Positions 53,659-63,058 of a stretch of DNA of 64,000 nucleotides are shown piece after piece. The notes below the pieces were generated by a model. The model had not been told where the DNA came from and did not search any database. It saw nothing but the letters and a program-made list of their open reading frames with translations. Both the position numbers and the translations under genes were made by a program. The stretch comes from Thermocoleostomius sinensis A174 (GTDB lineage Bacteria > Cyanobacteriota > Cyanobacteriia > Elainellales > Elainellaceae): positions 1,961,026-2,025,025 of the forward strand of contig NZ_CP113797.1 of NCBI RefSeq assembly GCF_026802175.1, given 5' to 3'. Position 1 is the first letter of the stretch; each line of letters starts with the position of its first letter.

Positions 53659-56085
53659 ATGACACCGTTTGAACTACAGCTTCAAGAACAACTCGTCAAT
53701 GAACAGCGGTTGACCGCTCAACAGTTTCAAGATGCCTATGCTCTGAGTCAAACGACGCCTTGCTCGCTTGCTCAAGCGTTGTGGCGACTGAATTTGATGA
53801 CGCCAGATGCATTTTTGGAAGTGGTCTCCCGGTTGACGGACTATCCCCTGTTGAAACGATGGCAAGAGCGTGACCGTGCGATCGATTTTGCCCTCTCTCG
53901 TCAGTTTGATCCAACCGATGAGATGAGTCGATTCAACTTCTTCCCCTGTCAGCGGTTAGATGACGGCACGATCGCCGTGGCCCTGGAAGACTGGGACAAT
54001 CCGGCTGTCACCGAAATCATTCATCGGGTCTATCCAGGGGCACCCATTCAGATTTTGTTGGCGACTCAAGCCCAGATTCGCTCGCTGATTGTCGAATCAG
54101 GGCTGGAAATTCAACTGCTAGAGTCGCAGGTACTGACAGATCTTGAATGGCAAGATGCTTTAGCGACGGCTCGCTATACCGATGTGCCTGTGGGGCAGGT
54201 GTTGATTACCCAGGGCTATGTCAAGGGAATTGATTACATGGAAACCGTTGGTAACTTGCTAGATCTCCCCTTGTTGTTTCGCTATGACAAGGCTGATTTA
54301 GCGGAACCCGATGCGGAATTGGTGCAACAGTTTGATCTGCAAACCATGCTAGCGCATCTGTTCATTCCCTATGCCTGGGTGGGCGATCGAACCATGATGG
54401 TGATTGAGCAAAATCCGCTTGATACTACGGTAGAATCGCTAATCTATGCTAGGCATCCTGGCATTCAATTGTTCAAAGTGCTGGGAACAGAGCGCGATGT
54501 GACGCATCTAATTGATCAGCTTTACCAAAACCGATTCAGTTGGCGTGCCACCTATCACCTCATGGCCTATGCTCCGGATATTTCGGCCGCACGGGTCTTT
54601 ACCCCTACCCAAATGATTGCGATGTATTTTGTGTTGGGGGTGGTTCTGTGGGGGCTATTGTCCGACTGGTGGCTAACTTTGGCCATTCTCATGGCCATCC
54701 TCAACTTGTTCTTCATTGCTTCAATTGGGTTCAAGCTGGTACTGAGCTTAGTGGGCGCACTCGATCAGCTATACCGAATCAGCGACGAAGAGGTGGCGGC
54801 CGTAGACGATCGCACGCTGCCACTCTATACCATTCTGATTCCGGTCTACCGCGAGCCGGAAGTGCTGCCTATCTTAGTACAAGCGCTCGATCAATTGGAT
54901 TATCCCAAAGAAAAACTCGATGCGCTGCTGCTGCTGGAAGCAGATGATACGGAAACGATTGAAGCGGCTCGAGAACTTGACCCCCCGCGCTATATTCGGT
55001 TTATTTACGTACCCGAAAGTCAACCCAAAACCAAACCCAAGGCACTGAACTATGCGTTACCGTTTGCCCGTGGCGAATACCTGACCATCTATGATGCCGA
55101 AGACATTCCCGAACCGGATCAGTTGAAGAAAGCGATTATTGCCTTCCGCACCAGTTCTCCCGATCTGGTCTGTGTGCAGGCGGCGCTGAATTATTTCAAC
55201 TACGACGAAAACATTCTGACACGGATGTTTACGCTGGAATATTCCTACTGGTTTGACTACATTGTACCGGGCTTGCAAACCCTACGTTGTCCAATTCCGT
55301 TGGGGGGAACTAGTAACCACTTCCGCCTCGATCGCCTGCGGGAACTGGGGGGGTGGGACCCGTTTAACGTCACCGAAGATGCAGATTTGGGCATTCGTGC
55401 CAGCGAACGTGGCTATCGGATTGGGGTGATCAATTCTACCACCTTTGAAGAAGCCAATGTCGAACTGAAAAACTGGATTCGGCAACGCTCGCGCTGGCTT
55501 AAGGGCTACATGCAAACATGGCTTGTACACACCCGCTTCCCGATTCGATCAATTCGTCGGCTAGGGTTTCGTAAGTGGGCTGCGACCCAACTGTTTATGG
55601 GTGGCACAATTTTATCGTTCATTACCACGCCGTTGCTTTGGGCGCTGTTTATCTATTGGTTGGTTACCCGCGCTTCCTGGCTCGATCGATTATTTCCTGA
55701 ATGGGTGCTGTACATTTCGCTGTTCAATCTCATCTTTGGTAATGCGCTGGGCATTTACCTCAACATGATTGCGGTATTCCGTCGGCGCTACTACAAGCTG
55801 ATTTTCTATTCATTACTCAATCCTCTCTATTGGCTCCTACATTCTGCCGCTGGCTACATTGCCCTTTGGCAACTCTATGGCAATCCGTTTTATTGGGAAA
55901 AAACTCGACACGGATTGAGTAAGTTTTTCCAAGAAAATGGCAACGGCAATGGTAATGGCGTCCACACTGTTAATGGCAACGGCAACGGCAACGGCAACAG
56001 CAGGGCTAATGGTGGTAACGGCAATGGTCGATCGAACGGTCGATCGAACGGTGGGTCAAATGGTGGATCGAATGGCACACCCTAG
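53659..56085 (+). CDS. Processive GT2 synthase with MshEN-like N-terminus
   Basis: The 808-residue product has two MshEN-like modules at about 1-70 and 150-215 (EQLVNEQRLTAQQFQDA then LTDYPLL; QDALATARYTDVPVGQVL then LLDLPLL). Two membrane helices follow at 310-355, then a GT2 catalytic domain with LPLYTILIPVYRE, EADDTE, IYDAEDIPE (DxD), GGTSNHF, TEDADLG and QRSRWLKG, and more membrane helices at about 650-760. These motifs are those of processive beta-glycan synthases (cellulose-like or XagB-like). No PilZ domain follows the catalytic part. The last 50 residues are almost all N, G and S. MshEN domains can bind c-di-GMP, so control may lie at the N-terminus. It follows the BcsB-like gene by 3 bp. 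Confidence 0.87.
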   Translation: MTPFELQLQEQLVNEQRLTAQQFQDAYALSQTTPCSLAQALWRLNLMTPDAFLEVVSRLTDYPLLKRWQERDRAIDFALSRQFDPTDEMSRFNFFPCQRLDDGTIAVALEDWDNPAVTEIIHRVYPGAPIQILLATQAQIRSLIVESGLEIQLLESQVLTDLEWQDALATARYTDVPVGQVLITQGYVKGIDYMETVGNLLDLPLLFRYDKADLAEPDAELVQQFDLQTMLAHLFIPYAWVGDRTMMVIEQNPLDTTVESLIYARHPGIQLFKVLGTERDVTHLIDQLYQNRFSWRATYHLMAYAPDISAARVFTPTQMIAMYFVLGVVLWGLLSDWWLTLAILMAILNLFFIASIGFKLVLSLVGALDQLYRISDEEVAAVDDRTLPLYTILIPVYREPEVLPILVQALDQLDYPKEKLDALLLLEADDTETIEAARELDPPRYIRFIYVPESQPKTKPKALNYALPFARGEYLTIYDAEDIPEPDQLKKAIIAFRTSSPDLVCVQAALNYFNYDENILTRMFTLEYSYWFDYIVPGLQTLRCPIPLGGTSNHFRLDRLRELGGWDPFNVTEDADLGIRASERGYRIGVINSTTFEEANVELKNWIRQRSRWLKGYMQTWLVHTRFPIRSIRRLGFRKWAATQLFMGGTILSFITTPLLWALFIYWLVTRASWLDRLFPEWVLYISLFNLIFGNALGIYLNMIAVFRRRYYKLIFYSLLNPLYWLLHSAAGYIALWQLYGNPFYWEKTRHGLSKFFQENGNGNGNGVHTVNGNGNGNGNSRANGGNGNGRSNGRSNGGSNGGSNGTP
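55936..56080 (+). repeat. Codon repeats for the N/G-rich tail
   Basis: Near-perfect GGCAAC and GGTGG/TCGAAC codon repeats encode the Asn-Gly and Ser-Asn-Gly tail of the synthase. Such repeats change length easily by slippage, so the tail may vary among strains. Confidence 0.75.
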
Positions 56086-56674
56086 GAATGACTCGTTAGG
56101 ACAGACATAGAGACAAAAAGAAGTAGGGCGCTAGTCAAGTCAGAGTTGCCGTCACCAAACACTGCTCTCATCTGACCCCTCTCCTGCAAAGAGACGAAAC
56201 CAGCGCTCTAACTGCCTCCTCTCCGGGGAGACGGGTTCAGCAGTAGGGAAAATCCAGTGTCAATCCACCAACGCCAGCAGGCACTCCTAGATCCTCGTCT
56301 CGATGACGCTTTATTGAGAAGCCACCTCGTTTTGTAATCATCGCTACTGTACATGAGCCAGAAAGTGCTCCTGTCAATAGCCGCGATGGTGAAAATGCTT
56401 AATTTTCACACTTGCTTCAATAAAATTTACATTCCTTGACAGAATTTACACGACAAATACGGTTGAAGAAGGCTAGTTTAATACAAAACCGGCCATTTTC
56501 TATTGTTGCAATATCCTCTAGACACACGTTAAAGAATTTCCCTGAAGCAAGACTACTCCGGCTGGGTTTATGTTTTTGCGCTAGTCGATCAACGCTAGCC
56601 ACCATCAGACGAATTTTGATGCCATCGTGGGTGCTCAACCGGATTAATGTTGTTCTCCTAAATTCTTGCTAATC
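56086..56674. other. Intergenic stretch with G/C-rich short repeats
   Basis: About 590 bp between the synthase and the next gene. Around 56160-56240, CCCCTCTCCTGCAAAGAGACG and CCTCCTCTCCGGGGAGACGGG form weak hairpins like common cyanobacterial intergenic repeats. No small gene is convincing. Confidence 0.45.
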
Positions 56675-57652
56675 ATGAATTTGTCACATCGCTTACTGTC
56701 TTCAGCGCTTTTGGCGGGAGCAGTTTTGTCAGCAGCCCTGCTTCCGCTTGCCACGGTGGGGGCAAAACCTGTCACCATTCAGCTTGAGGAAAGACCCGTC
56801 TTTGTTGGACAGCTTCGAGAACTAGCTGCACCCTATATTGCTTTGGCAACAGGCTTAAGTTTAGGTGTAGGGGCTGTGAGTCTATCTGTATTGAGTTGGC
56901 AACAGGCATCTCGTAAACTGTCGCGCTATGAAACCGATATGTCCGCTCTGCGGCAACAACTGGCTGAACAAGAGGCACTCGTCGAGCGGCTGAAGTTCTC
57001 AGAAACGAAGCTGCAAACGTCTGGCTTAGAACAATTTTTGCAACCTGCTTCGGTAGCTGCCCATGCTGCATCGACGGCTTCTCTGCCAGCCGCCACCCGA
57101 TCTACTTTTGCTCCCGATCGGGTTTCTCTAAACACGGCTTCTTCGGATAAAGGAGTGTTAGAAGGAGAATTGCTCGAAACGTTTGTCGATCGCCCTCAGC
57201 CAGTTTCTCAACCAACGGTGCCCGATCGTAGACTGGTGACGCCAGTTACTAGGTCTGCACAATCGGCAACCAGTTCAGGCTTTTCAACGGCCGGTCTGGA
57301 GTTTTTCCTCGATAACTCCACAGCAGCCCTGTCTGAACCACCTACCCAATCCACTCCGTCTTCCTCGCCTATGCCTGCAATGGCTACTGAGAAGCCGATT
57401 ACGGTGACGCCTATTACTGAGCCGGTCAAAATTCAAGCACTCACTGCTCTGCCAGCAGCCCAAGCCTTCAGTGGATTTGTTCGTCGCTCATGGCAGGATG
57501 CGGCTGATTCGCGATCGCCCCTAACGCCGATGGAGACTTCTGTACAGTTGCAAGAACTTCTGAGCCATCTGAAACAGGTGACAGCCCAGATTGAACGTTT
57601 GCAAACCACTCAGAATTCCGCATTGGGCAACGGCAGTGGCAACCGCGCTTGA
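56675..57652 (+). CDS. Hypothetical secreted coiled-coil protein
   Basis: The product of about 325 residues has a signal peptide (LLSSALLAGAVLSAALLPLA), a second hydrophobic segment (about 55-80, IALATGLSLGVGAVSLSVLSW) and a short coiled coil (YETDMSALRQQLAEQEALVE). A long Ser/Thr/Pro-rich low-complexity region follows, and a final helix (VQLQELLSHLKQVTAQIERL). No family is recognised. The ATG at 56675 is preferred to a TTG at 56666. Given its place it may be a cell-envelope part of the polysaccharide locus. Confidence 0.6.
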   Translation: MNLSHRLLSSALLAGAVLSAALLPLATVGAKPVTIQLEERPVFVGQLRELAAPYIALATGLSLGVGAVSLSVLSWQQASRKLSRYETDMSALRQQLAEQEALVERLKFSETKLQTSGLEQFLQPASVAAHAASTASLPAATRSTFAPDRVSLNTASSDKGVLEGELLETFVDRPQPVSQPTVPDRRLVTPVTRSAQSATSSGFSTAGLEFFLDNSTAALSEPPTQSTPSSSPMPAMATEKPITVTPITEPVKIQALTALPAAQAFSGFVRRSWQDAADSRSPLTPMETSVQLQELLSHLKQVTAQIERLQTTQNSALGNGSGNRA

Positions 57653-57659
57653 AATAGAC

Positions 57660-58445
57660 CTAGCGCAGCACTCGATCGGACGGTAAAGGAGCCGTAGTTT
57701 GACGCCAGCCTTCGGTTGTGGCGTTAGCCGGACGAGGGGTTACATCCACCGGAGCGCGACTAGTCCGTATGGGAATTGTTTCAGCCGGAGGCACCGTGGA
57801 ACCAGTCGGCAAATTAATGTCAAAGCTTTTACTGGTTTGCACATATAATTCCCCGTCGGTGGTAAATGCCATCAAGGCGGCTTGCACATCCTCATCGAGT
57901 TGTTCGACGCGGGTTTGAAAATCCTTAGGCTGAGCTACTGGATCAAGCGTTGCCAAAAACGTTACAGATGGACTGGGTTCGTACTGGATGCCAGTATTCT
58001 CTTGATCCATTTGCCATGCTTCTTGAAACTGACCGTTGGCTGCTACTTGCCACAGGTTGACTCGTGTTTGCCACTGGTTTTGATTAACCTCAGCAAACTG
58101 TCGATCGAGAATCACGTAGGCGGGGGAGGAGACGGTGGAGGAAGATAGACGCACGTCGGGTTGGAGGTAGCGAACGGCAGTGACGGTAATGCGAGTAGTA
58201 TCAGGTAACGTAGCCCGACCCGACACTGTGTAAACACCAGACTGGCTGGTTGGCTCGACTTGATTAATGGTGAGTTCGAGAGGAGGTGTCAAAAAAGTGG
58301 AGTTCACGCGATTCAAAGTCGTTGTGCAACCGCTGAATAAAACGACTACTGGAACCACGATCGTTAGGATGATTAGCTGCTTTTTTGTTAGATACCACTG
58401 GCAGCAAGCTTGACGAAGTGTGTTAAAAAAATCACCTGGCAGCAT
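57660..58445 (-). CDS. Putative lipoprotein
   Basis: The 261-residue product has a basic N-terminus and a hydrophobic segment ending in the lipobox LFSGC (residues about 36-40), so it should be a lipoprotein. The mature part begins TTTLNRVNSTF and has two beta-rich segments (ELTINQVEPTSQSGVYTVSGRA). No family is recognised. It is convergent with the coiled-coil protein gene, 8 bp apart, and divergent from the barrel gene. Confidence 0.65.
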   Translation of the reverse strand: MLPGDFFNTLRQACCQWYLTKKQLIILTIVVPVVVLFSGCTTTLNRVNSTFLTPPLELTINQVEPTSQSGVYTVSGRATLPDTTRITVTAVRYLQPDVRLSSSTVSSPAYVILDRQFAEVNQNQWQTRVNLWQVAANGQFQEAWQMDQENTGIQYEPSPSVTFLATLDPVAQPKDFQTRVEQLDEDVQAALMAFTTDGELYVQTSKSFDINLPTGSTVPPAETIPIRTSRAPVDVTPRPANATTEGWRQTTAPLPSDRVLR

Positions 58446-58991
58446 ACGTAAAATATGGTATTGTTTGACACTAAGTATACACGTCAGTATTTCTCATCGT
58501 TGTAGCATTGCTCAGATAGAATTCGAGGGAAATTTAAAAAATCAGGCTTAGCATCTCAAAATCGTCCGTATTTCCTGACTGTGACCTTGAAACTTAGAAA
58601 GAATTTAACTGACAATCCCTGCTGGTTCTATTGGTTTTAACTGGATTTTCGAGAGTCACCCCTTGTCGCTGATGTCGCAGGCTTAGGTCTTTCTTAAAAT
58701 CTTCGATCGCTGGCAACGATGCTGTCTTAAGTGAAGAAACAGTTTCTTCTCTGATCCAGTCCTGACTTGTCGCTTACAAACAAGTTAGTCCGACACTAAA
58801 ACCGGTTTCTTCTCCGAAATAATGCTATTCAGGGTTGATTTTAACCGTTGGTTAAATCGCTGCTGGTTCCAGGTTTAGATGTCTGATTGGTGCTCGCTGA
58901 TTGGTGATTCCTGGGTCAACCTTAGTTTTGAGACAACCGTCAATTTTCGGCTTCAGCCGATTTGCACCCGCTCTTATGGTGTGAGTATTCT
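58446..58991. other. Intergenic stretch between divergent genes
   Basis: About 545 bp contain the promoters of the lipoprotein and the barrel/TPR/GH8 genes. AAGAAACAGTTTCTTCTCT (58735-58753) and the later ACCGGTTTCTTCTC (58800-58813) share GTTTCTTCTC; no further structure is clear. Confidence 0.4.
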
Positions 58992-60665
58992 ATGTTCAGC
59001 TTATTTCACGATTCTTTCCTGAAAAATTGGCGAATGGCTAGCTTCTCCCTAGCCGTTTGGTTGGGGCTTAGTCTTATTGTCAATCACTCGCCAACTGAAG
59101 CGGCTACCGCTCCGAAGCCTCAATCAGATCAATCAATTTCTGACCCAATTTCTGATGCGACATTGGCTATTTCATCTCAATCTCGCTCAGGGCTAGAAGC
59201 GGGTGAGGCGAGCGGCGATACTATTGTCGCTTCTGGTGTTGCTTCTAGCTCCTCAGAGTTCGACTGGGTCGAAGCCTCCGAATCGTCTGCTGACATAGCT
59301 AATGCGGTGGCATCAGTAGCGACAGAAGTAGAGACAGATCGAGCAGACGTAATCGCGCAAGGCACAGTCCCGTCGGACCCGAGTTCCCCCATTCCCATTC
59401 CGACTTTTTCAGACGACCCCAACGTTTGTTTTGCCGATTGTAATCCTTCTGCCCGCTTTGACTTCCGCCCGCCCGATCGCTTCAGCTTAACCCCAACCCC
59501 TCCTAGTTCCAACCTGGTGCAGGTGCCCTATCCTGCTCCTCCTACTGACCCAACCTCACCAGTTCCCGCTCCTCCGCCCGCGATCGACCCAGTTCCGGTA
59601 TCTCCGGGTTTATCCACTGCCCAACCCCCTCAACCCACCCCGGTGACTGCTTCAGAATTAGACTCGCCGCTGCCCAGTACGGCTTTGACACCTCCAACAC
59701 TTCAGTTGCAAGGAGTGTATTTGTATCAAGGTGATGAAGGAGCGGCGCGGGCCCGTATTCTTGGTGTTTATCCGATTACTCCGCGTTTGCAAGTGGGTGG
59801 CAGTGTGGATATCACTGACGGCGAGGTGTTCAGTGAAGGTGGCAATGATGGCGTTAATCTCAACGAACTATATCTAACGGTAGCTCCGCAGGATCTGCCA
59901 AATTTGCGCCTGGTGGTAGGACAACTGGATCTTACGTCCTATTTCGATCGCAACAGCTTCGCCAAAGATGCAGCCACGCAGTTTTTCAACCCGGTTTTTT
60001 CCACCAATCCAGCCTTGTCGGCGGCTGGCATTGGCTCGCGGCAAGGAGCACTGGTGAACTGGACAATTACTGACAATGTGGAAGCTCGCGGTGTAGTTTT
60101 TTCGTCCGATCGCAGCATCAGCAATTTTGACTTGAATGGCTTTGCGGGCGAAATTGGTCTGCGGTTCGACAATTTGATTGTACGTGGTACGTTTGTAACC
60201 TCGGAAGACAGCGGTAACGGAGACGGCTTCCAGGAAATTTTCAATATCGATCGCGGCAATGGGCAATTTGGTGCTCAGGAAGGCGATCGGGAAAATGCTT
60301 ATGGCATCAACGCCGAATATTTTATTCCAGCTATTAACTTAGGTATCTTTGGACGCTACGGCTACTACGAAAACACCGACCTTGACGAAGACGGCGACAC
60401 GTTCAACTTTGGAATTAATGTCTATGACCTGTTTATGGAGGGCGATCGGATTGGGCTGGGCTATGGTCGCGCTCTGTCGAACCAAGGCTTGCGTCGGGAT
60501 AACGGCGATCGGGTACCTGATGTACTGGAAGTGTTCTATGATTTCCGCTTGTTGCCCGGGTTGCGAGCCGGTCTGACGTATCAAGCCCTCGAAGAATTCA
60601 GCGAATCGATTGCCGGATTTCGGGTTCGCACCGAGTTTGACCTGATTCCCCGTCAAACCCCCTAA
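58992..60665 (+). CDS. Outer-membrane beta-barrel with proline-rich N-terminal region
   Basis: The product of about 557 residues has a signal peptide, then about 200 residues low in complexity (acidic/Ser-rich, then P-rich: PPAIDPVPVSPGL), then a barrel of about 320 residues with alternating strands such as ARARILGVYPITPRLQVGGSV and LNELYLTVAPQDLPNLRLVVGQLDLT. It ends in a strand with FDLIP. It resembles carbohydrate-porin-type barrels. In BcsC the export barrel is fused to TPRs; here barrel and TPR are two neighbouring genes. The ATG at 58992 is preferred to a TTG at 58962. Confidence 0.75.
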   Translation: MFSLFHDSFLKNWRMASFSLAVWLGLSLIVNHSPTEAATAPKPQSDQSISDPISDATLAISSQSRSGLEAGEASGDTIVASGVASSSSEFDWVEASESSADIANAVASVATEVETDRADVIAQGTVPSDPSSPIPIPTFSDDPNVCFADCNPSARFDFRPPDRFSLTPTPPSSNLVQVPYPAPPTDPTSPVPAPPPAIDPVPVSPGLSTAQPPQPTPVTASELDSPLPSTALTPPTLQLQGVYLYQGDEGAARARILGVYPITPRLQVGGSVDITDGEVFSEGGNDGVNLNELYLTVAPQDLPNLRLVVGQLDLTSYFDRNSFAKDAATQFFNPVFSTNPALSAAGIGSRQGALVNWTITDNVEARGVVFSSDRSISNFDLNGFAGEIGLRFDNLIVRGTFVTSEDSGNGDGFQEIFNIDRGNGQFGAQEGDRENAYGINAEYFIPAINLGIFGRYGYYENTDLDEDGDTFNFGINVYDLFMEGDRIGLGYGRALSNQGLRRDNGDRVPDVLEVFYDFRLLPGLRAGLTYQALEEFSESIAGFRVRTEFDLIPRQTP

Positions 60666-60729
60666 CAATGGTTGTCCTAAAAATTATCGCCATGAGAATA
60701 ACGCCATGAATGTGAGGAGAACGAAACCA

Positions 60730-63042
60730 ATGCAAACCGGCCAACGGCGAACATGGCAGCGTAGATTGAGTAGTGTGTTGGCGCTTGGATTATTTACCGG
60801 TTCATTGATGCTGAGTCTGGCGTTGCCCGTGCGATCGCAAGTGCCGATCGATGTGCGCGAAGCCTATACCCTGATGGATCAGGGCTTGGTCAATCAAGCC
60901 ATTACTATCTTTGAAAATGCGGTGCAGCGCTATCCCCAGTCTGTGGAAGCCCGGTTGGGACTGGCCATTGCCTACCGGCGGGCCGGACGCGATGCCGATG
61001 CGTTTGCCACCTATGAACGGGTCTTGGAAATCGATCCGAGTAACCGCTTGGCACTGTTAAGCTTGGGCACCTTAGCAGGATTCCGAATTGATTGGCAAGA
61101 TCGAGGCATTGAGGCTTTAACCACGCTGCTGGAACTTGACCCCAACGATACGCAAGCACGGGCCCAGCGGGCACTGCTGTATGGCTATCAGGGGCAGTTT
61201 GGGCGAGCCATTGCCGACTATGAAATTGCACTGCAAGCCAATCCGACGCCAGAAGTCGTGCTGGGAGCGGCACAAGTCTATGCCTATAGCGGCGATTATG
61301 AACTAGCGATCGCTCTGTTCAATCGTTATCGGGGCACAGGCGGTGAAATTCGCGGCAGTGCGGCCACAGCCTATGCGGTGGCGTTGCGAGAAACGGGCAA
61401 TCCTGACCAAGCGGCTCAATTATTACAAGCAGAACTCCAGCGCTACGGCAATGTTCTAGACGGCACGACGATCCGAATGCGAGCCGAACTGGCGATCAAC
61501 TATGCGGCGATCGGGCAAGTCAGTCAGGCAGAATCGGTTTTAGCACGGCTGCAAGGACGCCGAGATTCGCGCATGATTTTGTCGCGCTCGTATTTGGCCT
61601 TGGCGCGATATACGGGCAATCCAGTCTACGTGAATGAAGCGATCGCCCTGTATGAAGAAGTGCTGACGCAAGAACCCGTGTACCTGACGGTAGGGATTGG
61701 GCGCGAAATTGCCGATGTGCTGACCGGGTTCCCGCAGTACCGCACCTACGCCCTGGAAGTGTATCGCCAGTTAGCCGAACAACAGCCCAACGATCGCAGC
61801 TTGCAAATTCAGCAGGCGTCTCTAGAGCGAGAATTGGGGCAAATTTCCAGTGCGGAACTGGGTCAACGAGTCGCCACCGCCCTGCAACCGTTGCCATCTG
61901 ATCCTTATCAGCAGCGCATTATTGCTCAATCCTTGACCCGCCTCGACTCGCCCGATCCGGTGCTGTTACCCTACTATCAAACCCTGCTAAATGCTGGCGT
62001 GAATGAACCGTTGCTGTCGTACCGCATTGCCCAAATCTATGTACAGCAAAACGATTTTGCCACCGCCCGATCGGCCCTCAGCCAATATGCGGCGACGCCG
62101 ATGGGACAGCGCGAATCCTATGCCAGCGAAATATTGCTAGCTGAAATCGATCGACGAGAAGGCAACTTGGAAGGGGCCGCCCAACGCTATGAACGAGTGA
62201 TCGCCAGCAATCCGCCCGACAGCGGCGTGTTGAGTGGGGCGTTTCAGGGACTCGCTGGCATTCGCCAAACTCAGGGTCGCTTGCCAGAAGCGATCGCCCT
62301 TTATGACCAAATTATTCAACTCAATCCTCAAGATCCAACCAAGCCACTGGGGCGCGCTAGTTTGGCGTATCAAGGCGGATTGATTTCCGAAGCCGAAGCC
62401 GAAACCGTGCTGAATACGTGGCTATCGACCCAACCGCCCACCTACACGCCACCGGAACTCTATAGCTTAGTGGGGGCCCTGCCAGCTAATCCACAGCGCC
62501 AACCGCTCTATGCAACGCTGCTGCAAAATGACCCCAATAACATTCCGATCCAACTACGACAGGTGGAACTGATTGCTGCCCGTGACCCTAATGCGGCCGA
62601 AGCCTATGTGAATGAATTGATCGCCCGCGATCCAAATAACCTCGGCGCGTATTTTGTGCAAGGACAACTGGCTCAAAATGCGGGTAACTTGCGTCGGGCC
62701 GATCGCGCCTACAGCACCATCCTCAACCAAGACCCCAATAACGTGGATGCGTTGGCGGCGTTGGGTGGGGTGCGCTTCCAACAGCGGCGTTTTACCTCAG
62801 CTTCCCGGATCTACAACGAAGTGCTGGAACTGGAACCAAACAACCGCGTTGCTCAACGCGCGTTGATCGATCTCACGGCGGTGCAGGGCAATCGCCTAAC
62901 AGCCTTGCGCCAACTGGAACAAATGCAGCTTCAAGCATCAGCGACGGGGGGAGTCGATGCAGAACTGTTGCAGCAGCAGCGGCGGATTGAAGAAGGATTC
63001 CTGCAACAGCGGGGATTTCAACCTCCTTGGGAGCGGTACTAA
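60730..63042 (+). CDS. BcsC-like TPR protein
   Basis: The product of about 770 residues has a signal segment (LSSVLALGLFTGSLMLSLAL) and then at least a dozen TPR units over the whole length (for example AITIFENAVQRYPQSVEARLG; ALYDQIIQLNPQDPTKPLG; RIYNEVLELEPNNRVAQRAL). The periplasmic part of BcsC has the same shape. There is no C-terminal barrel. AGGAG stands 10 nt before the ATG at 60730. It follows the barrel gene by 64 bp and precedes the GH8 gene by 16 bp, so the three are one operon for polysaccharide export. Confidence 0.8.
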   Translation: MQTGQRRTWQRRLSSVLALGLFTGSLMLSLALPVRSQVPIDVREAYTLMDQGLVNQAITIFENAVQRYPQSVEARLGLAIAYRRAGRDADAFATYERVLEIDPSNRLALLSLGTLAGFRIDWQDRGIEALTTLLELDPNDTQARAQRALLYGYQGQFGRAIADYEIALQANPTPEVVLGAAQVYAYSGDYELAIALFNRYRGTGGEIRGSAATAYAVALRETGNPDQAAQLLQAELQRYGNVLDGTTIRMRAELAINYAAIGQVSQAESVLARLQGRRDSRMILSRSYLALARYTGNPVYVNEAIALYEEVLTQEPVYLTVGIGREIADVLTGFPQYRTYALEVYRQLAEQQPNDRSLQIQQASLERELGQISSAELGQRVATALQPLPSDPYQQRIIAQSLTRLDSPDPVLLPYYQTLLNAGVNEPLLSYRIAQIYVQQNDFATARSALSQYAATPMGQRESYASEILLAEIDRREGNLEGAAQRYERVIASNPPDSGVLSGAFQGLAGIRQTQGRLPEAIALYDQIIQLNPQDPTKPLGRASLAYQGGLISEAEAETVLNTWLSTQPPTYTPPELYSLVGALPANPQRQPLYATLLQNDPNNIPIQLRQVELIAARDPNAAEAYVNELIARDPNNLGAYFVQGQLAQNAGNLRRADRAYSTILNQDPNNVDALAALGGVRFQQRRFTSASRIYNEVLELEPNNRVAQRALIDLTAVQGNRLTALRQLEQMQLQASATGGVDAELLQQQRRIEEGFLQQRGFQPPWERY

Positions 63043-63058
63043 CAGTAGGTGATCAACC

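Noticed and set aside
53674-56078. Several antisense frames under the synthase gene, including one rich in Pro and Leu at its end
   Set aside because: They mirror the codon repeats and strong codon bias of the real plus-strand gene.
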